A stretch of DNA of 19,021 nucleotides from Xanthoparmelia taractica (taxonomy: Eukaryota > Ascomycota > Lecanoromycetes > Lecanorales > Parmeliaceae), in the NCBI GenBank assembly GCA_033085395.1, contig JANQBS010000486.1:1-19021 (forward strand), in the 5' to 3' direction. This document shows positions 1 to 10,079 of this stretch, piece after piece. A program made the translations under genes and the position numbers. The notes beneath the pieces were generated by a model. The model was given only the letters and a program-made list of their open reading frames with translations. It did no database searches and was not told the origin of the DNA. Within the stretch, counting starts at the first letter, position 1. Each line of letters begins with the position of its first letter.

Positions 1-1566
1 TTAATAAGTAATATTAAGATAAACTCTCTTCTAATTTAATCTCGCTAAGTAAATATAACTATTTTAATAAATAATAATTACAATAATAATTATAATATAT
101 TATTATCTTAAATTATAATCTACGTAAGATCGTTAAATTAATTTCTTTTCTAATTACTTATAAAACGATTTTAAGTTATCTCTTTTACTCTTTTCGTAGA
201 TCTTTAATCTATAGAGATTAATTCTCTATTACTTTACGTTCGCTTCTCTTCTCTCAACTAAAGAATAATTAATAAATAAAATTTTTATAAAAAAGAAATA
301 ATTTCTTACTTAAATTAATCTAAAGAGTACTTTATTATTATTATTAATATAATTAATATTAAAAATCTCTTTTATCTAATATTTTCGCATTTTTTAATTA
401 ATCTATTTAGCTTTAAGTAATATATTAAGATCTTTCTCTAAGTTTAATGCATTTTATTTATAATTATTCTATTAATATTCTATATAAGAAATTATTATAT
501 AATCGCTTAGTCTATAAGAAATATCGCTTATAAGTTATAACTTTATTAGATACGACTAAGATATCTTTAATCACACGTGCTATTAATAAAATTTAAGACT
601 CTAAATTTTTTTATTAATTAAGAATTAATAAATTCTTAAGATAAGTGAAAGATATTTAATTAAGATTAGAAATTTAAGTTATAACTAGAATAATAAGTAG
701 AATATTAATCTTCTCTTTTATACTACTAAAATTAATTATTATTCGATATTTCTATCGTCTTTTCGATCTTATTAATAATATTATTAAGCGACTTTACGCG
801 ACTTCTTACTTATTTAATCTTCTATATTTAATTATTAATATTAAAATATTAATAATTTCGATATATTTATTCGAGCGTATTTTAGTATATCTCTATCTAA
901 GATATTTAATTAGACTTAACTTATTAATTCGATTCTTTTAATATTATATTCTTATAACTTAAACGTAAAAATATTATCTATTTATAGAGATATCTCACAC
1001 TCGATTAAGTCTCGCTATAATAGATAATTAACTTCTTACGAGCCGTCTTTAAAGTCTTACGAAGTTCGACTTTTTATAAAACTCGCTTACGTCTTAACTT
1101 TCGAATCTTCTTTTTAATATAATTAAATAATCTATTATAGATATTAAATATATAATAAATTATTAACTTCTTATTCTTATTTATTAGCTTCGTAAAAATA
1201 TAAAAGAGTCTAATTAATTTAATTAGATATTTAATTTACGATTATTTATTCGCGTTAAGTCTAAGAAAGTTATTTAATTTCTTCTTAAAAAAGCGATTAA
1301 TATCGCTATAAAGTAGATAAGATCGTATTAATATATAATAGATTAAGTCTTAACGAACTTTAATATTCTAAAATAATTTAAGTGCGCGTTTTTATTAATA
1401 TAGCTTCTTATTAATAGATAAATAATATTAATTAATTAAGCTATAAGTATTATTAAATCGTATAGATTAAAGCTCGAAGAAATATTCTTTACGCTAACTA
1501 TTAGTATTAATATAAATCTTCGTCTTACGAATCTATATATATTAAATATTAATAATAATTAGACTA

Positions 1567-1826
1567 CTTAATAACGTGATAATAAAGTAAAGTAATAACT
1601 AAAATAATAATTAGAATACGTTCGTATAATTCTATATAGAGTAACTTCTTCTATATATAGTATATTTCTTATATCCCTACATATAATATAAGATATCCCT
1701 ATATATATTAGAAATTTCTTAGATTATTTCATAAAAATCAAATAATATGGTCTTAATATTATATTATATCATGATATGATATCAACACCCCATATCCCAG
1801 ATCATTCCAGACCTTTCCGACTCGTA
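1567..1826. repeat. Repeat-family terminus, copy 1 (probable DNA transposon right end)
   Basis: About 260 bp are directly repeated at 11,304-11,621. Both copies begin with cttaataacgtgataataaa and end with a ctttccgac[t/c]cgta motif. The last 16 bases (1,811-1,826) match 18,820-18,835 exactly in inverted orientation. The outer edge reads TA followed by CGAGTCGG on the complementary strand, which would fit a terminus next to a TA target site as in Tc1/mariner/pogo elements. No transposase is identified for it, so the class is inferred. It abuts the retroelement fragment that begins at 1,827. Confidence 0.6.
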
Positions 1827-2326
1827 GCTACATTTAAACGATTCAACGAGTATTGTCGATCGGGATATATTCTCCTCTACTCGATAACGTTTATGTAATT
1901 ATTAAAGAAAGATAATATATATGGTGATTGTTTTGTAATATGAAGGTATTGTTGTTATTTGTGTATTAATTAATATTCTAACTATATAATTTAATCGTCG
2001 AAAAGATCTCACTATTATTATCAAAAGAATATTACTATTACTAGCTTTCCGTTAATATCGATATGCTATTATTAATAGATTTGCTTAATTAGTAAGGTTT
2101 TTCTGTATGCTTTAATATATATAACTTTAATATATATATAATAGCAAACGAGGTCGCTCGCTTTTCTTTTATTTCGGCGAATGCTATTATAGAAAACGCA
2201 CTTGCCAAGCCAATTAAGAAATAAGTTAAGACAAGTGCTTGGCTGGCCCTGAGTTAGATAGAATTTTCCAACTTAGAATAATCAAGAATTACACACTCAC
2301 TAACTATATATCTTATTGCTATTACA
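1827..2326 (+). mobile_element. 5'-truncated second copy of the chromovirus: 3' internal end plus LTR
   Basis: This segment is the inverted, diverged equivalent of 2,534-3,005, the 3' end of the minus-strand element, here on the plus strand. Shared landmarks include gctacattt against gctatattt at the outer edge, cgagtattgtcgatcg, ctactcgataacgtttatgt, and gcgaggtcgctcgcttttct. The copy begins abruptly at 1,827, where a different repeat terminus ends. It therefore looks truncated by, or nested with, that insertion. It lies tail to tail with the main element, with about 207 bp between the two LTRs. Confidence 0.8.
2185..2326 (+). repeat. LTR of the truncated plus-strand copy
   Basis: The start tattatagaaaacgcacttg corresponds to tgtcacgggaaacgcacttg in the better preserved LTR; the differences are C to T and G to A changes. 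It ends gctattaca, corresponding to gctgttaca. Internal landmarks such as caagtgcttgg, ccaacttaga and acacactca are conserved. Length is about 142 bp against 145 and 149 bp for the other two LTRs. Confidence 0.75.
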
Positions 2327-2528
2327 AAACGCGTCTCAAATATTAAAACGAAAGAAAAATATAATAAATAAGAATTATTTGAGAGAAAAGTTTAAGAGGG
2401 GAATTATTTAGATATTAATATCTATTATTAAAAGAATTACTAAGAAGGAAATCGATTAAATATTAATTTCTACTATCTATCTAATGTGAAAAGATTGCCG
2501 AGAACCCTATATATTAGCGTTTAAATTA
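2327..2528. other. Spacer between two convergent retroelements
   Basis: This is about 200 bp of AT-rich DNA between the plus-strand LTR and the target duplication of the minus-strand element. It contains no frame or motif I recognise. It includes a purine-rich stretch around 2,380-2,405 and the less altered patch gattgccgagaaccctatat near 2,494-2,513. Confidence 0.5.
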
Positions 2529-2533
2529 ATAAA
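2529..2533. repeat. Target-site duplication (ataaa), left
   Basis: The five bases ataaa immediately precede the left LTR (tgtaacagc...). The same five bases immediately follow the right LTR (...cccgtgaca). A 5-bp duplication is usual for Ty3/gypsy integration. Confidence 0.85.
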
Positions 2534-2678
2534 TGTAACAGCAATAAGTGTATTCAAACAGTCAGTTGAGTGTGTCTAATTCTTGATTCTTCTAAGTTGG
2601 AAAAATCTAAGTTAGTTAGTCTGCCAAGCACTTGCCTTAGCTTTCTCGATTGACTTGATAAGTGCGTTTCCCGTGACA
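2534..2678 (-). repeat. 3' LTR of the minus-strand chromovirus
   Basis: On the minus strand it starts TGTCACGGGAAACGC and ends TTATTGCTGTTACA, so it has the canonical TG...CA ends. By eye it differs from the other LTR at 10 transitions, 1 transversion and one 4-base indel. It contains an internal inverted repeat near its 5' side based on caagcacttgcc and a partner that is better preserved in the right LTR (ggcttggcaagtgc). Confidence 0.9.
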
Positions 2679-3157
2679 GTATTCGCCGAAATAGAAGAAA
2701 AGCGAGCGACCTCGCTTGCTATATACATGTTGAAGTTATATATATTAAGTTGAAGTATATAGAAAAAATCTTAAATTCGTTAATAATAGTATATTGAAAT
2801 TAACGAGAAGTTTTAGTAATAGTAAGATCTTTTCGACGATTAAATTATATAGTTAGAATACTAGTTAGTAAATAATAACAATCACACTGCAATTAATTCT
2901 TTATATCACAAAATTATGTATTGCTATCTTTAATCACATAAACGTTATCGAGTAGAGAAAAGTTATTTCTCGATCGATAATACTCGTTAAACGCTTAAAT
3001 ATAGCGATAGATAGATATAGTATAAGTGTTATTTAGGCGTGATATTGCTATAATATTTTTTAGGACGATCTCTTCTTTTTATAGATAAGTTTAACGAGAA
3101 AAACGAAGATAAGACTTTAGTAGTAAATATAACAGCTCGAATTCTAGCTACTTTCTT

Positions 3158-3324
3158 CTTATATTTCTTCACTAACTTAGAGATATTATTAAAATTCTTA
3201 ATATTATATTACTAATTATATTTAGAATTATATTTCTTTTATCTTATTAGATATTCTATAGTTAGATTATATTTTTTTTAATAATTCGTTTATTGAGAAG
3301 TCGTTCGATTTCTAAGTTAATAGT
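3158..3324 (-). pseudogene. Chromodomain remnant of the chromovirus Pol
   Basis: The minus-strand frame reads NTINLEIERLLNKRIIKKN and then, after a one- or two-base frame shift near 3,255, TIEYLIR*KKYNSKYN and YNIKNFNNISKLVKKYK. This matches the chromodomain layout: an E-x-E-x-LL-x-KR opening, the YLV-[KR]-W-K-x-Y core with Trp replaced by a stop, an N-rich turn, and a final LV-x-x-Y helix. In chromoviruses this domain directs integration to histone-marked chromatin. Breaks seen are several stops and the frame shift. Confidence 0.8.
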
Positions 3325-3840
3325 ATTATCGTTATTAATAGAAATAGACGAGATATATTAAGGCCGAGGGCGCTAAAAAGAATTATTCTATGGCGTAGAA
3401 TAAAGTTTTAATTATACTATCGTAAAGACGAGATAAACTCTTTATTTTATAGAAATAGCTAGTCTATAAACGAGTTTATTAATTCCATTTATAATCTAAA
3501 AAGAATTAATATATTATTATAATAGCTTATTAACAATATCGAAAGTAAAAAAGATTTTATAGTCTTTATATAATCGAAGAAGCGTCTATTCTCTCACCTT
3601 AAGAAATATTAATTAATACTTTCTATCATAGTGAAATTTATTAAATATTTAAGTAAAATCGATAATATTCTTAATTATAATTCGTATAGAGATATAATCG
3701 ACTTTAGCTAATAAACGAAGTAAATTTAAAGATTTATTTAAAGTAAAATTATAAACTACTTCGCTCGACGTAATCTTAAAAGATATAAAGTTATTTAAAA
3801 AAGTCTAAATTCGTAATAGAATTTTCGACTATAGAGAAGA

Positions 3841-4080
3841 TTTATTAAGAGTATATATAAAGTATCTTAAAGCTATCTTAATAGTTTAATTAATGCGTTC
3901 GCTTATATTATTAATTTATAGATAATAGATTATTAAATAAAATAGAGAAATCTTTAATAATTTAAAAAGCGATTCTTAGAGCTTCGAAAGAAATTTTCTA
4001 TCTCGATTGCTAATAATAACTTTTAAGATTCTTTAATTAATAATATTAAGTCGATTTAAAAATACTTTTACTTAGTTAGA
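3841..4080 (-). pseudogene. Integrase catalytic-core remnant
   Basis: The minus-strand frame is open across 80 codons except for stops at expected Gln/Trp sites. It contains LKVIISNRDRKFLSKL, which is the I-x-S-D-R-D-x-x-F-x-S block carrying the second catalytic Asp. Next comes LLKISLFY, and then NNISERIN, corresponding to the D-G-Q-S-E-R-x-N block with the catalytic Glu. It then runs into IALRYFIYTL. Several Asp codons have become Asn by G-to-A change. The order and spacing are those of Ty3/gypsy integrases downstream of RNase H. Confidence 0.85.
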
Positions 4081-5070
4081 TACTTTTTATATTAATTTAT
4101 CAAAGATTAATTAAATAACTTTTATAAACTTATAAGTAATAGATATAATGCAATTCAACTTATTTAATAGAGATAATATTAGAATAAAATTAATCGTTAG
4201 AGTGTGAAAAGATACGGGCGGAGATGAAATTAATTGCAAGCTATCGTAAGATACGTGTCTTCTTATCTATAGAACTAAACACTCTAGATAATATCGAATA
4301 AAGTTTCGTAAGTGCTTTATAATTTCATGAATATATTAGAATAAGGTATCGATTTCGTAGTATCTTTAAAAGCCAGAATATTCTTTCTTATGTGTTAAAG
4401 TAAGAATATTCTTTATTAATAAAGTGAAAATATAAAGTCGTTATTAATTAGTAGTTCTATTAATATGAAAGATAAGATCTCGCTACATTTCGTGAGTGAG
4501 ACTTTACTATTCTTGCTATGATTCTTCTTTCGGATCTCGCTAAGGACTTCTCTGTTAATTCTCTTTCGCTTTCGATCGAGGCGAAAAATAGGGATTAGCA
4601 TTAGTAGTTAAGAGATGCTTTTCTCGCACGAAAGGTAAAGATATTACGTTTTCGTTAGCTAGGCTATTATTGATATCGAGCTATATAGAAATCCTTTTTT
4701 AATAATCATCTTTTTGATAGCCTTAAATATATTTCTTATGAAATAAAGTATTTATTTTTATTAAGCTTACGGTGTAGAGAGTATTTAATTTCGAATAATA
4801 ATAAGATAGCGAATTATTCTTGTTTAGACTTGCAAGCCTTAATAGAATATTAGATATAATATATTCTTTGCTAGGTTTATAAGAGATGGCTAGATTGAAC
4901 TATCTTAAGAATTGAGTAGCCCGAATTAAATAAACGTTTATTCGTATTGTTAATATAATTAAAATAATCGAATTTTGCTTTATAATGTTAATAATAATAG
5001 AATAATCGATCTATATTCTTATAGAATACTTTAAAGACTCGATTATATATCTTATTTTCGTTAAATATTA

Positions 5071-5268
5071 AATAAGATAAGTAATCTTTAATTTCGTAGA
5101 TTAATAATTTCTTTCTATTATAGTTAGAAGTCTTAATAGAAAAAGAATAGACTTCGTTTCTACACGAGAAGATTATTTATTCTTATTTTTATTCGATTTA
5201 ATATAAAAGATTATCGCCTTAAAATTAAATTCCTTTAAGATATTTAAGTTAATTTATAAAGTTCGAGT
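5071..5268 (-). pseudogene. RNase H remnant
   Basis: The minus-strand frame includes LQINLNILKEFNFKAIIFYIK, a decayed form of the gypsy L-x-I-D-x-D-A-S-x-x-G-x-G-A-x-x-x-x-x-K block. This is followed by ILFLLRLLTIIERNYQSTKL, matching the P-I-x-F-x-S-R-x-L-x-x-x-E-x-N-Y-x-x-T-E block. The catalytic Asp codons read Asn. It lies directly downstream of the RT frame with the expected spacing. A linking piece, FIALEKQLASF, lies at about 5,325-5,375. Confidence 0.85.
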
Positions 5269-5388
5269 ATTATTAAAATATATAAGAATTATTAATTAAG
5301 ATAATGCTTTTTAAAAAGGCTAAAAAGAAGCTAATTGCTTCTCTAACGCTATAAATAGCTTTATTTTAAAAGAGTGTTATTTTCTCTA

Positions 5389-5748
5389 ATATTTAGAGTT
5401 CGATGCTTTCTTAAGAAGTAGTATTTTAAGATTTTATAAGAACTATATTAATTATATATAGAAATAAACGTATTAACGTAAATAGCTCGTTAATCTCAAA
5501 TAGTATTCGAATTCTCTTAAAGTGCTAGAATATCGTAAGTTCGAGATAGCTTTAAGCTTATTCTCTAATAAAATTAAGTCGAAAGAATTAACTTTTTTAT
5601 TTAGTAAATTAACGTTTAAATATCTTAAAAAGACTTTTATTAAAAAAATAATAATATTAAATCTTACAAAAAGCTTAAATAGCTAACGAAGATCTTATAA
5701 ATACTATTAAAATGTTATAATACTCGTAATTATATTATTAACGTAGGC
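5389..5748 (-). pseudogene. Reverse transcriptase remnant (palm motif to connection)
   Basis: The minus-strand frame runs 120 codons. It opens with AKAYVNNIIT, the Y-x-D-D catalytic box with both Asp codons mutated to Asn. Then follow a decayed F-E-x-H-L-x-D-L-R-x-L-F stretch, IKVFLRYLNVNLLNKKVNSF, ENKLKAISNLRYSSTLREFE, and YYLRLTSYLR followed by stops. This is the familiar F-L-G-Y-x-x-x-x-L-L-G ... K-L-x-A-I ... L-x-x-L-x-x-Y-L-G-L-x-x-x-L-R run of gypsy RTs. The RT fingers domain upstream (about 5,750-6,400) is presumably present but too eroded for me to trace. Confidence 0.88.
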
Positions 5749-7725
5749 TTTTGCGTTAAAATATATTATAATATCTTATCGATTTAACGTTAAATATAAA
5801 TAATCGAATTCATATAACTTATAATTAAAATATTAAAAGTTTCTTAATCTCTATAACTTATAATAGTCTATATATAACGATAATTTAAATGCACTCGCTA
5901 TTAATAGAAAAACGAGATAATATTAATTACTAAAATAATTTTATAATTAGTTAATATCTTAATTATATTCTATTAAAGAGATATTAAATAAGTATCTCGA
6001 AGTAATAAATTATTCAAATCTCAAATATTAATTATTAATCTTTTTTTAATAATATTATCGAATAATGTTTTTTATATAATAAATATCGAATAGAAGAAAA
6101 GTATAGAATTCTTGATTTATTTAAGTCTTTCCTGTTCGTGTAGCTTATTAAAGACTTTATCGACTATCTCTTAATCTCGTATATCTAAGAAATAGATTTT
6201 AAATTTTTTATTAATCTTAATTTACTAATTATTTCTTAATAAAAGCTTTATTCACTCCTCTTCTAACACTTTAATAAAGTCGATATCTTATTAGATCTAT
6301 AAAAATTCGTTGACTAGATCGATTAGTGTAATTCTAATCTATATATTCTCGAAAATTATAACTTTATTTAATAGCTTAGTTTCTTTAGCTAATTAAAAAG
6401 TTAATTAATTTAAGCTTAAGTCTATACTTAAATTTATAGCTATTTTCGTTAAAACGAATTTAGATTCGATATTAGTTTAAAAGTAATTTTCGTAATTTAT
6501 CTTAAGAATATTTTAAAGCCTTAATTTCCTTAAAATTTAAATCGATATATTAGATTTATTTCGAATTAGAATTTTAATTATTATATAATTAATCAAATAA
6601 GCGAATATTATTAAATTCGTTTATGTTAACTAAAATAAGAAATCACGATTATTAAATAAATTAATTTTCTTAATTTATAGAATTATCTCGCTATATGAAG
6701 ACATAAAAATAAATAATTTAATATAGATCTTTCTTCGTATAAACTCGCCTCGAGGCCGAGTAGTAATATTAATCGTAATACTATAATTATTAATTCTTAT
6801 CTTCTTATTAATTATATTAATAATAATTTCTTTAGACTTAATAATATTATTTTTAATAAGTATTTTAACACTAAGTTATCGATAATATGCAATTTCCTAC
6901 GTAGATATATAAGCACTCTTCGACCTTAATCATTAATTTCAGAAAGATAGATATCTTATGTAATATACTTCGAAGTCTCGTGCTTAGAAGTATTAATCTC
7001 ATATACTCGTAAAGATATTATTATCTTGAAAATAGCTATATTCGAACATTACTAAGAATATTATATTCTATCTATTAAACTTATATTATATTCGATATTA
7101 ATATAAATTTCATCTTCTTACTTAGTAGAATCGAGTTTAATCGCAATTATAGCGTAAGTTTAACTTCGAAAAATAAAATTATTTCTTAAATTCTAATTAG
7201 AAGCTATAAACTTAATAATTTTTAATTATTTATTAGCGAAGGGCTTTATAAGTTACTTATCGAAGTTAGAAGATACTACTTCGTTAATATAAATATGCTT
7301 CTCAAAACAATTAATACGTAAATGCTTATATAATTTCGTCTTGAATAAGAAGAATTTCTAATAGTTTCGGTAGTAGGTTTCGATCTTTATAAAGCTAGCA
7401 AATTAATTATTATTTAACTGTGTAGAAAGCTTAGAATTATACTTAGAGTTAGTATAATATATCTTATTCTTATATTAATCTTCGTCTATAAAGTAAGAGT
7501 ATTCGATATTAATATTTTCTTTTTAATAGTTCGAACTTTAAGCTTATTTGTTATGCTCTAATTTAGTATTTTTATTAATAATAGAGATCTAATAAGTAGC
7601 TACTTTTAAACGATTTGTAGTATTAAATTAAGATCTTTAATTACTTTGATTTTACTAAAAGTCTTAATTTTATTAAAAATTCTAAATTAATATTAATCTT
7701 AAAGAAAACTACTATTGACTATCAA

Positions 7726-8070
7726 ATGAAGATCGATTCGAGATTGAATTTAATACGTTTAAAGCGGCGATTTATAGAGACTAACGAGATATTTATTGAG
7801 CGTTTTGCTGCGAATTTAAATAAATATTTTAATTATTAAATTGGCGAGGAAATAACTAAGTTAATTAAGCGTTTTAACTTTTATATTAATTATTAATTTG
7901 ACGCTATTAAAAATAAGGCCGCTAATATTAATTATTAGAATCTATACTTTACTAAGGTCGAAATAAAAATTATTAAGAAGATTGCGATTATAAACGAGAT
8001 TAATACTAATTAGAAATACTTCTATTATTATTACTCTAATTTTAATAACGATTCTAAAAAGACCTAATAG
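7726..8070. other. Long RIP-type frame inside the element, orientation uncertain
   Basis: Read on the plus strand, an ATG at 7,726 opens 115 codons interrupted only by TAA/TAG. It includes FIERFAANLNKYF, ITKLIKRFNFYIN and FTKVEIKIIKKI. The opposite strand is also fairly open here. Because the surrounding element is coded on the minus strand, this may be an antisense shadow of the gag/protease part. It could also be a separate nested insertion. No domain is recognised. Confidence 0.3.
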
Positions 8071-8869
8071 AAAATCCATATATTCTCGAATTATATCTAC
8101 TTATATAGATTTATTAGTTATACTTAAGATTATTTATCTTCTCAAGAAAGTTATGTAAGATAATTCGATTCTTTGATCTTTTTAAGTCACGTCTTAGCTT
8201 AGTATTTAAGTTATTATGGATATATTAAGCTAATTTTTAACACTAATTAAGTTAATATTCTTCGAAATATGTAAGATCTTTTATATATACTCTTAAGACT
8301 CTTTTTTACTAATAGTATCTCTTAAGATATATCTCTTCTTCAATAACGAATTAATTATTACATTAATAGATATTTTAAATCGTTCGATTAATATTCTCTT
8401 TCACTTATTTAATTTATTCTTAAGCTTTATAAGACGCTTATTATTATTAGAAAGCTCGCTTAGTTATTATTTTAGAGTAGATCTCTTAAAATAAGTTTAG
8501 AGATTTATACGAACGAGCTTATTATTTTTAATACTAGCTACGTTATAAGCATACTTTAAAAATAAATATATATCTCGAAAGTAAGTCTTCTTTAATGTAT
8601 ACTTTATTAAAGAAGCATCGAAAATTATTAACTTATCATTATATATCGAATTAAAAAATTTCATATCGTTAGCATTTTATCTATTAGCTAATGTAGCTTC
8701 TACTATAGCATTAATATTATTCTATTCTAGCGATCCTCGCTTATTAGGCGATTTAGATACGCTATGTAAAAGATCTTATAGAGCAATTTGTTATTATTAT
8801 GAAAAGTTAATATTTTATTAATTAATCTTATTATTTTTAGTTATATTAAAATTACTTAAAGTATCTCTA

Positions 8870-9430
8870 GAAGTAGAATTTATATTTAAGTTTAAAGTAG
8901 AATTCGATATAGAGTTCGAATTAGTTGAAATATTAGAATTAGAGTTAATAACGAGAGGATTTCTAATAGAAGAATTATTAGTAATAAAACTTTTTAAGAA
9001 CGAAAAACGAGGTGTATCGCCGATAGAAGAAGATTCTCTTAATTTTCTTAATGACTAAATATTAGCTTTAAATCTAGTTAGAGTAGCCTTAAAAATTAAT
9101 CGATTAAGAACTTAATTAGTAGATTAGTTTAATAAAGCCTTAATAGATATAGAACGAGCTCTTATACGTGCGTTACGAGCTAATAAAGCTACTTCTTTTA
9201 TAATCTCTAAAGGTCTAAAATTAATCTTAACGATATCGATAATAAATTATTTAATCTCGTCGAAGATAAGACTAATAAAGATATACTCGAAGTGTAGAGA
9301 TTCGTCTATTTAAAAGATTAAAATAATAGTATTTTAAGAGATAGAATTTAGAGTTAACGAAGCTAGAATAATAGTAGTCTATAACGGCGATAGAATAATA
9401 GCAATCTTCTTAATAATAAAAATAAAATAA
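8870..9430 (-). pseudogene. Gag-like frame remnant
   Basis: A minus-strand frame of about 185 codons is interrupted only by TAA/TAG. It contains INFRPLEIIKEVALLARNAR, FKATLTRFKANI, and then a Ser/Asn-rich tract (IGDTPRFSFLKSF, NPLVINSNSNISTNSNS). Position between the primer binding site and the RT is where Gag belongs. I do not recognise a capsid signature, so the assignment rests on position, frame openness and strand. The same interval is also fairly open on the plus strand, which lowers certainty. Confidence 0.5.
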
Positions 9431-9910
9431 TAGTAATCTTCTTAATAACGAAGAAGTAGTATTACATTAACAAGAAAGATTCTTCATTAATATGTATGTG
9501 TGTATTATAAGAATCGAAGTTCTCTCTCACTATGCAATTAAATAGTATAATATTTCCTTTCTTTTATAGCAGCAAGAATAGTAAAATAAGTAGCTTAAAA
9601 GGGGCGGCAAGGTGCTTGAAAGAATAGTAATAGTCTACGATAGTAGTAATATCGATATAGTAATAATAAGTGAGTCGCAGCGATAATAGTGATAATCGTG
9701 AGTGTGAGGAAGATAAGGGAGATGAGTTTAATAATGAACTTAGTGAGATTTCGGCCGTCCGAGTAAGAATTTCGATGATTTTATATACGAATCTTATTAA
9801 ATAGAATATAGTTCTCCGCGGAGAAGGAAAGGGTTATTTTAACGAATATAATAAGTACTAATCAAGCAATGATGGAGGATCTCCTGAAATAGCTAATGAT
9901 AGCTATTTGG
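9431..9910 (-). other. 5' untranslated/leader region of the chromovirus
   Basis: This lies between the primer binding site and the Gag-like frame. Parts are clearly less RIP-altered than the coding interior; the stretches near 9,590-9,740 and 9,810-9,925 keep CA, TG and GG. There are short imperfect repeats of an aataatagyaatcttcttaat type at 9,393-9,449, at the edge of the Gag-like frame, and an agtaata-rich tract near 9,625-9,675. No gene is seen. Confidence 0.5.
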
Positions 9911-9922
9911 GCGTTGCTACCA
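9911..9922 (-). other. Primer binding site (tRNA-iMet type)
   Basis: Reading on the minus strand, the 5' LTR ends at 9,926. After three bases (gta) comes TGGTAGCAACGC. Its first seven bases, TGGTAGC, are complementary to the GCTACCA 3' end of fungal initiator-Met tRNA, the primer used by many fungal LTR elements. Complementarity beyond those seven bases is not certain. Confidence 0.65.
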
Positions 9923-9925
9923 TAC

Positions 9926-10074
9926 TATAACAGCAATAAATATATTTATACAGTCAGTTGAGTGTGTCTAATTCTTGATTCTTCTAAGTTGAAAAAATCT
10001 ATCTAAGTCAGCTAGTCTGCCAAGCACTTGCCTTAGCTTTCTCGATTGGCTTGGCAAGTGCGTTTCCCGTGACA
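9926..10074 (-). repeat. 5' LTR of the minus-strand chromovirus
   Basis: It is a direct copy of 2,534-2,678. On the minus strand it begins TGTCACGGGAAACGC and ends TTGCTGTTATA, where the expected ACA has become ATA. It keeps the inverted pair caagcacttgcc / ggcttggcaagtgc and the block cagttgagtgtgtctaattc unchanged. It is 4 bases longer than its partner because of an extra tatc-type unit. Confidence 0.9.
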
Positions 10075-10079
10075 ATAAA
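10075..10079. repeat. Target-site duplication (ataaa), right
   Basis: These five bases directly follow ...cccgtgaca of the right LTR and equal 2,529-2,533. Together they fix both ends of the insertion. Confidence 0.85.

Larger units (their letters stand above)
2534..10074 (-). mobile_element. Ty3/gypsy chromovirus, complete in structure, RIP-inactivated
   Basis: The element is 7,541 bp, bounded by direct LTRs (2,534-2,678 and 9,926-10,074) and a perfect 5-bp duplication, ataaa, on both sides. Minus-strand coding order is Gag-like frame (about 8,870-9,430), reverse transcriptase (5,389-5,748 for the recognisable part), RNase H (5,071-5,268), integrase core (3,841-4,080) and chromodomain (3,158-3,324). 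RT-RNase H-integrase order with a terminal chromodomain defines fungal chromoviruses. Every domain carries many TAA/TAG stops and the RT active site is mutated, so the copy cannot encode working proteins. No intact donor copy is visible here. Confidence 0.92.

Noticed and set aside
1827..3005. Single fold-back or MITE-type element with about 480-bp terminal inverted repeats
   Set aside because: The right arm's outer part is the LTR and 3' end of the minus-strand retroelement, proven by the direct copy at 9,926-10,074 with matching target duplication. The left arm is better explained as a second, truncated copy.
4416..4601. 61-codon minus-strand frame as a small gene
   Set aside because: It lies between the RNase H and integrase-core remnants of the chromovirus, on the same strand. 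It is best seen as a piece of the decayed Pol.
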